Assembly: GCA_041488295.1 (NCBI GenBank)
Contig: JBGPOZ010000208.1
Span: 1 to 8,829, forward strand
Direction: 5' to 3'
Source: URHD0088 sp041488295
Lineage (GTDB): Bacteria > Pseudomonadota > Alphaproteobacteria > ATCC43930 > CGMCC-115725
Length of the DNA stretch: 8,829 bases
Shown: positions 5,023 to 8,829 of the stretch, in pieces
Layout: every line of letters begins with the position of its first letter
How positions within the stretch are numbered: position 1 is the first letter of the stretch
The notes under the pieces: generated by a model
The model's database searches: none
Seen by the model: only the letters and a program-made list of their open reading frames with translations
Told to the model about the DNA's origin: nothing
Program-made: the position numbers and the translations under genes

Positions 5023-6813
5023 TCAGAGGTGGCGGTCGAGGAAATCCAGCATGCCGCCCCAGACGGCGCGGCGATGATCGGGGTTCACATAGCCGTGGCC
5101 CGCATGCGGGATGATGATTTGCTCGACGGGCTGGCCGCGGGCGCGCAGAGCCGCGACCAGCGCCGCGGTCTCGCTCGGCGGCACGCGCGGGTCGCGCAAG
5201 CCGTGGCTGACGAAGAGCGGCGCCGTGATCCGGTGCGCGTGCGTCAAGGGCGAGGCCTCGTGGAGGAAGTCGCGGTCGCGCTCGGGATCGCCATATTCCG
5301 CGGCGCGGTGGCGCCGGCGCCAGGGTCCGGTGTCGCGCAGCTCGGTGAGGAAGCTGGCGAAGCCGTAATGCTTGATTGCGGCTTTCCACAGCTCGGGATG
5401 GCGGGCGATCGTGGCGAGCACCATGAAGCCGCCATAGCTCTGGCCCATGACGGCGATGGCGCTCTCATCGATACCGGGCCGACGCCCGAACCAAAGCCGC
5501 GCCTCGCGCAAATCCTCGACCGCGTCGAGCCGCAGACGGCCATCGTCCAGCGCGGCATAGCTCCGCCCATAGCCGGTCGAGCCGCGCACATTCGGCAGCA
5601 TGACCTCGTAGCCGCGGGCGAGGAGGGCCTGGATGTCGGAGCGGAAAACGGGCCGGGTCTGGTTCTCCGGTCCGCCATGCACCCAAATTACTGCCTTGCG
5701 GCCACCTTCGGAGGCCGGCTCATCCGGCACGGCGTGCCAGGTCGGAATCTGCCGCCCGTCGAAGGTCGCAAACGCGTCGAGGCGCCAATCGACGAAGCGC
5801 GCCGACGCCGCCCCGTCATGCCCGAGGATTTGGCGCGGCACGCCCGTCGCGAGATCGAGCATCCATAGGGCGCGCGGCAGGGTCGGCGCGGTCAGCGCAA
5901 AGGCGAGGCGTGCGCCATCGGGCGACCAGGCGAAATCGCCGACGACGCCGGGAGGCAGCCCTGCGACCGCGCGCGCCGTGCCGGTCTCACTGGCGACGAG
6001 CACCAGTTCGGACCAGCCTTGCCGGTTTACCGTGGCGGCGAACGTCGTGCCGTCGGGCGACAGAGAGAGGGCGTCGATCTCGGCGTCGGAGAGCATGAGA
6101 ACCCCGCGAAAGGACCCGTCGGCGAGATCGCAGGAGGCGATGCCGAGATGCTCGCCGCCGAGCTCGGTCAAGCAATAGAAGCCGCTGCCGTCTTTGCGCC
6201 AGCGCAACGTCGCGTATCGTGCCATGCCGTGCGGACGCGGAAGAAGCCGCGCCGTTCCGGTCGCGGCATCGACGAGGCGCACATCGAGATCGAAATGGCT
6301 GCGCTCCTCGATCACGGCAATCGTCGCGCCGTCCGGACTCCAGCCCGAGACCGCATGCAGCCCCGCCAATTCGAGGAGGCAGTGCTCGGCACCGCTTGCG
6401 AGATCCATCACGTAGAGGTCGAAATCGACGCCGTTACGCGCGTTTGACGTATAGGCGATGCGCGTCCCGTCGCGCGAGAAACCGCCCCAGGAGTGAATCG
6501 CCTCCGGCCGCCGCGTCAGCGGCCGCCCCGCCCCGCCATCCGCGTGCAGCAGATGGAGCTGCTGCCGCTCGTCGCCGCCGCGATCGGTGCCGTAGACGAT
6601 GGTGTCGTCTCTCGGCGAGCGCGAGAAGAAGCCGACCGGTTCGTCATGGAACGTCAATTGGCGCCGCGCGCCGCCGGCAAGATCGCAGGACCAGATCTGC
6701 ATGATCCCGCTGTCGTCGGCGAGGTGGAAGAGGCGCGTACCATCCTTGGCGAAGGTCGGCGAGGAGGCGGTGCGGATCGCGACGAGGCGATCGACGAGGG
6801 TGGAGATCGGCAA
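5023..6813 (-). CDS. S9 family peptidase (prolyl oligopeptidase / acylaminoacyl-peptidase type)
   Basis: This is a 596-residue serine peptidase that cleaves short peptides, with a beta-propeller gating an alpha/beta-hydrolase domain. The N-terminal half (about 15-340) has propeller blades of the WSPDG type, for example GWSPDGATIAV (157-167), SLSPDGTTFAA (250-260) and AWSPDGARLAF (295-305). The catalytic half has HGGPENQ (379-385), PNVRGSTGYGRSY (407-419), nucleophile Ser459 in GQSYGG, Asp541 in HGLRDPRVP and His573 in HAGHGY, a complete triad. No signal peptide is visible, so it is probably cytoplasmic. The start is TTG at 6813: an in-frame TGA lies shortly upstream, no ATG or GTG lies between, and AGGGA stands about nine bases ahead. 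Residue 38 is the next Met and would cut into the propeller. The gene appears to be its own transcription unit; substrate preference cannot be told from sequence. Confidence 0.94.
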   Translation of the reverse strand: MPISTLVDRLVAIRTASSPTFAKDGTRLFHLADDSGIMQIWSCDLAGGARRQLTFHDEPVGFFSRSPRDDTIVYGTDRGGDERQQLHLLHADGGAGRPLTRRPEAIHSWGGFSRDGTRIAYTSNARNGVDFDLYVMDLASGAEHCLLELAGLHAVSGWSPDGATIAVIEERSHFDLDVRLVDAATGTARLLPRPHGMARYATLRWRKDGSGFYCLTELGGEHLGIASCDLADGSFRGVLMLSDAEIDALSLSPDGTTFAATVNRQGWSELVLVASETGTARAVAGLPPGVVGDFAWSPDGARLAFALTAPTLPRALWMLDLATGVPRQILGHDGAASARFVDWRLDAFATFDGRQIPTWHAVPDEPASEGGRKAVIWVHGGPENQTRPVFRSDIQALLARGYEVMLPNVRGSTGYGRSYAALDDGRLRLDAVEDLREARLWFGRRPGIDESAIAVMGQSYGGFMVLATIARHPELWKAAIKHYGFASFLTELRDTGPWRRRHRAAEYGDPERDRDFLHEASPLTHAHRITAPLFVSHGLRDPRVPPSETAALVAALRARGQPVEQIIIPHAGHGYVNPDHRRAVWGGMLDFLDRHL

Positions 6814-6909
6814 GATGTGGGTCCCTGGGATGAGGCGGTCAAGGCGTGCCCCTCACTCTAAGCAGGATTGCCCGGGAGAGACCACCACATGCGAGCAAAA
6901 ACAAAACTC

Positions 6910-7001
6910 TTTAGCGCAGTGGTCGCGGAGGATGCGCGGTGGGCGCAGGCAATGCCGGTCCTCCGCGTCCTCTGCGCAACCTCCGCGCCCTCTGCGCTGA
7001 A
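6910..7001. repeat. Imperfect extragenic palindrome built on a CGCAGAGG module
   Basis: The left arm (6910-6949) begins TTTAGCGCAGTGGTCGCGG. The right arm (6960-7001), read on the opposite strand, begins TTCAGCGCAGAGGGCGCGG. The arms match over about 40 bases with some eight mismatches and a small length difference, leaving a 10-base loop (6950-6959). Inside each arm a 9-11 base unit of the form GCGCAGAGG or ACGCGGAGG is repeated. The element lies between the divergent starts of the S9 peptidase and the enolase-superfamily gene, upstream of the latter's likely promoter. No reading frame through it is credible. The folding potential is plain; function, copy number and mobility are not. Confidence 0.75.
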
Positions 7002-7031
7002 GCGTGCCTTCTCCCCGCCGTGCCATTCGGA

Positions 7032-7060
7032 TTGTGACGATGATCGACGGAACCTTTAAG
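7032..7060 (+). promoter_or_regulatory. Predicted sigma70-type promoter for the enolase-superfamily operon
   Basis: TTGTGA (7032-7037) and TTTAAG (7055-7060) are separated by exactly 17 bases. Each hexamer matches the sigma70 consensus at four of six positions, which is respectable for a GC-rich genome. Transcription would begin near 7067, giving a leader of about 40 bases before the ATG at 7107. It sits just after the 6910-7001 palindrome. This is a prediction from sequence only. Confidence 0.4.
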
Positions 7061-7106
7061 ATCGCGCGGCAGGGCAGGGCCGCGCGTCGGCTCGAGGAGA
7101 ACCCCG

Positions 7107-8240
7107 ATGACGATCGCGCGGATCGAGATTTCCCAGCATCAGCTTCCGCTCGACCCGCCCTTTCATCCGAGCTGGTCGTCCAAGCCGCGCACGACCTTCG
7201 ATGCGACGATCGTCCGCGTCTTCGATCGCGACGGTCGCATGGGGATCGGCTCCGGCGATTACATGATGGGCTTTGCCGGCCACGAGCATCTCTTCATCGG
7301 CGAGGACCCGTTGCGCCTCGAGCGGCACAACCGCGTCATCGAGCATATCTCGTTCCATTACGGCCGCGCCTGGCCGCTCGACCTCGCGCTCTGGGACCTT
7401 GCCGGCAAGATCGCGCGACAACCTTGCTGGAAGCTGTCGGGCGGGCTTTCCGACCGCGTTCCGGCCTATGCCTCGTCGGGAACCTTGCGCGATGGCGGCG
7501 CCATGGCGGCGCTCTCGGCGCGCGTCGTCGAGCGCGGCTTCAGGGCGCTCAAGATCCGCTTCCGCCGGGGCGACATCCGCGCCGATCTCGCCGCGCTTGC
7601 CGCCGTCCGGAAGGCGGTCGGCGATCGGCTCCAACTGATGGTCGATTGCAACCAGGGTTGGCGCTTTCCGTGGGATACGATGGCGCCGTGGCGCTTCAAG
7701 GACGCGCTCGACATCGCCCGCGAGCTCGAGGCGCTCGGCGTCTATTGGATGGAGGAGCCGCTGCACCGCGCCGACCGCGAAGGCATGCGGCGTTTGCGCG
7801 AAGCCACACGCATTCGCATCGCCGGCGGCGAGATGAACCGCGAGATGCACGAGTTCCGCGATCTCCTTGCCGATGGTTGCCTCGACGTGCTGCAGCCCGA
7901 CGCTGCCTGCGTCGGCGGCATGACCGGCCTGCGCCGCGTCGCCGCGATGGCGAGCGCCGCCAACGTCATGTTCACGCCGCACACTTGGGGCAACGGCATC
8001 GGTCTTCTCGCCAATGCGCATCTGACCGCCGGCGCCGCCGACGCGGCGTTCCTCGAATTCCCTTGGGACCCGCCGGAATGGAGCGTCGAGCGGCGCGACT
8101 TCATGCTGACGGCGCCGGTCGAGATCGACGCGCAAGGCGACATCGTGCTTGGGCCGGCGCCCGGCCTCGGCATCATGCTCGACGAGGAGAAGCTCGCGGC
8201 GACGCGGAGCGACGCCGCGACGATCCGCTCGAACAATTAG
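7107..8240 (+). CDS. Enolase-superfamily enzyme, mandelate racemase / sugar-acid dehydratase subgroup
   Basis: This 377-residue enzyme binds Mg2+ and abstracts a proton alpha to a carboxylate; most relatives dehydrate acid sugars or racemise hydroxy acids. An N-terminal capping domain (1 to about 115) contains PLDLALWDLAGKI (90-102). The barrel follows. Metal ligands are Asp180 (MVDCNQGW), Glu216 (WMEEPL) and Glu242 (AGGEMNRE). Asp265 (LQPDAACVGG) and His292 (FTPHTWGNG) form the His-Asp dyad of the mandelate racemase subgroup. On the second barrel strand the motif is K149-I-R151, so the position of the second mandelate racemase lysine is Arg. This favours a dehydratase over a two-base racemase, by inference. 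GAGGAG (7094-7099), seven bases ahead, supports the ATG at 7107. The sulfurtransferase gene follows by 14 bases, suggesting an operon. The exact substrate is not assignable. Confidence 0.93.
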   Translation: MTIARIEISQHQLPLDPPFHPSWSSKPRTTFDATIVRVFDRDGRMGIGSGDYMMGFAGHEHLFIGEDPLRLERHNRVIEHISFHYGRAWPLDLALWDLAGKIARQPCWKLSGGLSDRVPAYASSGTLRDGGAMAALSARVVERGFRALKIRFRRGDIRADLAALAAVRKAVGDRLQLMVDCNQGWRFPWDTMAPWRFKDALDIARELEALGVYWMEEPLHRADREGMRRLREATRIRIAGGEMNREMHEFRDLLADGCLDVLQPDAACVGGMTGLRRVAAMASAANVMFTPHTWGNGIGLLANAHLTAGAADAAFLEFPWDPPEWSVERRDFMLTAPVEIDAQGDIVLGPAPGLGIMLDEEKLAATRSDAATIRSNN

Positions 8241-8254
8241 GAGGACGAACGAGA

Positions 8255-8829
8255 ATGCGTGAACCGCGATCTCTCATCGCCACGGCACAGCTCGAGGCGG
8301 CGCTCGGCGAGCCCGCGCTTCGCCTCTACGATTGCACGACCTATCTCGACCCCGCGCCGGCGGGCAGCGACGCACCTTACATCGTCCGGCCCGGCCGCGA
8401 GAGCTTCGAAGCGGCCCATATCCCCGGTGCCGATTTTCTCGATCTTCAGGGCGAGTTCTCGGACCAGGCGACACGCCTGCGCTTCATGATGCCCCCGCTG
8501 GCGCAGCTCGAGGCGGCGTTCGGACGTCACGGCCTTGGGCCCGGCACCCGCGTCGTGCTCTACAGCGTGGGCACGATGATGTGGGCGACGCGTTTCTGGT
8601 GGATGCTCAGATCGCTCGGTTTCGAGGGAGCGGCGGTGCTCGACGGCGGCTTCGACAAGTGGTGCGCCGAAGGACGGCCGACCGAGAGGGGCCCAGGGCG
8701 CGGTTATGCGCCGGCACGCTTTGCTGCCGTGCCGCGCCCGGGCTTCTTCGTTGACCGAGCGGCCGTTCTAGCCGCGCTGGGGCGCAAGGACACGGTCATC
8801 GTCAACGCGCTCGGGCCGCAATTCCACCA
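8255..8829 (+). CDS. Two-domain rhodanese-type sulfurtransferase, 3' end cut by window
   Basis: This resembles thiosulfate / 3-mercaptopyruvate sulfurtransferases, which pass sulfane sulfur through a Cys persulfide. The 191 visible residues cover a full N-terminal rhodanese domain: LRLYDCTTYL (22-31), FEAAHIPGADFLDL (51-64), VVLYSVGTMMWATRFWWMLR (100-119) and VLDGGFDKW (128-136). The start of the second domain follows, with VIVNALGPQFH (181-191). In tandem enzymes the N-terminal domain is usually inactive and the catalytic Cys sits in the second. Accordingly, no Cys occurs in the loop around 103-111 (SVGTMMWA). The catalytic loop lies past the window edge, so activity cannot be judged. The ATG at 8255 is preceded by AGGAGG (8239-8244) at a 10-base spacing, overlapping the end of the enolase-superfamily gene. 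Co-transcription is likely; a metabolic link is not established. Confidence 0.88.
   Translation, partial: MREPRSLIATAQLEAALGEPALRLYDCTTYLDPAPAGSDAPYIVRPGRESFEAAHIPGADFLDLQGEFSDQATRLRFMMPPLAQLEAAFGRHGLGPGTRVVLYSVGTMMWATRFWWMLRSLGFEGAAVLDGGFDKWCAEGRPTERGPGRGYAPARFAAVPRPGFFVDRAAVLAALGRKDTVIVNALGPQFH

Noticed and set aside
7107..8240. Dipeptide epimerase role for the enolase-superfamily gene, which would suit the peptide theme
   Set aside because: Dipeptide epimerases belong to the muconate-lactonising subgroup with lysines on both sides; this protein has the Asp/His dyad of the mandelate racemase subgroup.

Overview
The window is high-GC DNA with the codon bias, Shine-Dalgarno usage and gene families of a metabolically versatile soil or rhizosphere alphaproteobacterium (Rhizobiales- or Rhodospirillales-like). 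This placement is an inference from composition and family content; no taxonomic marker gene is present. It reads as ordinary accessory metabolism: transport, peptide turnover, a sugar-acid-type enolase-superfamily enzyme and a sulfurtransferase. I found no RNA gene, CRISPR array, transposase, phage gene or defence system.

Layout. (1) 1-803, minus strand: the N-terminal two thirds of a major facilitator of the metabolite:H+ symporter type, cut by the window edge. (2) 804-1524: a 721-base gap, AT-richer in its first half. It holds one candidate 35-residue membrane peptide with a very good ribosome binding site, a 10-bp perfect hairpin and an imperfect extragenic palindrome. (3) 4106-1525, minus strand: a P1-family (DmpA-like) N-terminal-nucleophile aminopeptidase followed by an ABC peptide/oligopeptide-type periplasmic binding protein with no permease beside it. 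(4) 4237-5015, plus strand: a NIPSNAP-family protein and a DUF488 protein, overlapping by stop and start codons and diverging from the peptidase. (5) 6813-5023, minus strand: a complete S9 (prolyl oligopeptidase/acylaminoacyl-peptidase type) serine peptidase, TTG start, converging on the DUF488 gene with a 7-base gap. (6) 6814-7106: a divergent intergenic region with a second, larger extragenic palindrome and a sigma70-like promoter. (7) 7107-8829, plus strand: a mandelate-racemase-subgroup enolase-superfamily enzyme and a two-domain rhodanese-type sulfurtransferase, cut by the window edge.

How it fits together. Three of the eight main genes point to handling of peptides or amide-bonded compounds: the P1 aminopeptidase, the S9 peptidase and the family-5 solute-binding protein. 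A peptide-scavenging neighbourhood is a reasonable guess, but the genes lie in separate transcription units. The enolase-superfamily/sulfurtransferase pair looks like one operon whose substrate cannot be read from sequence. The least-explained parts are the intergenic regions: the short membrane ORF and two palindromes that appear to be built from A/G-transition variants of the same short module.
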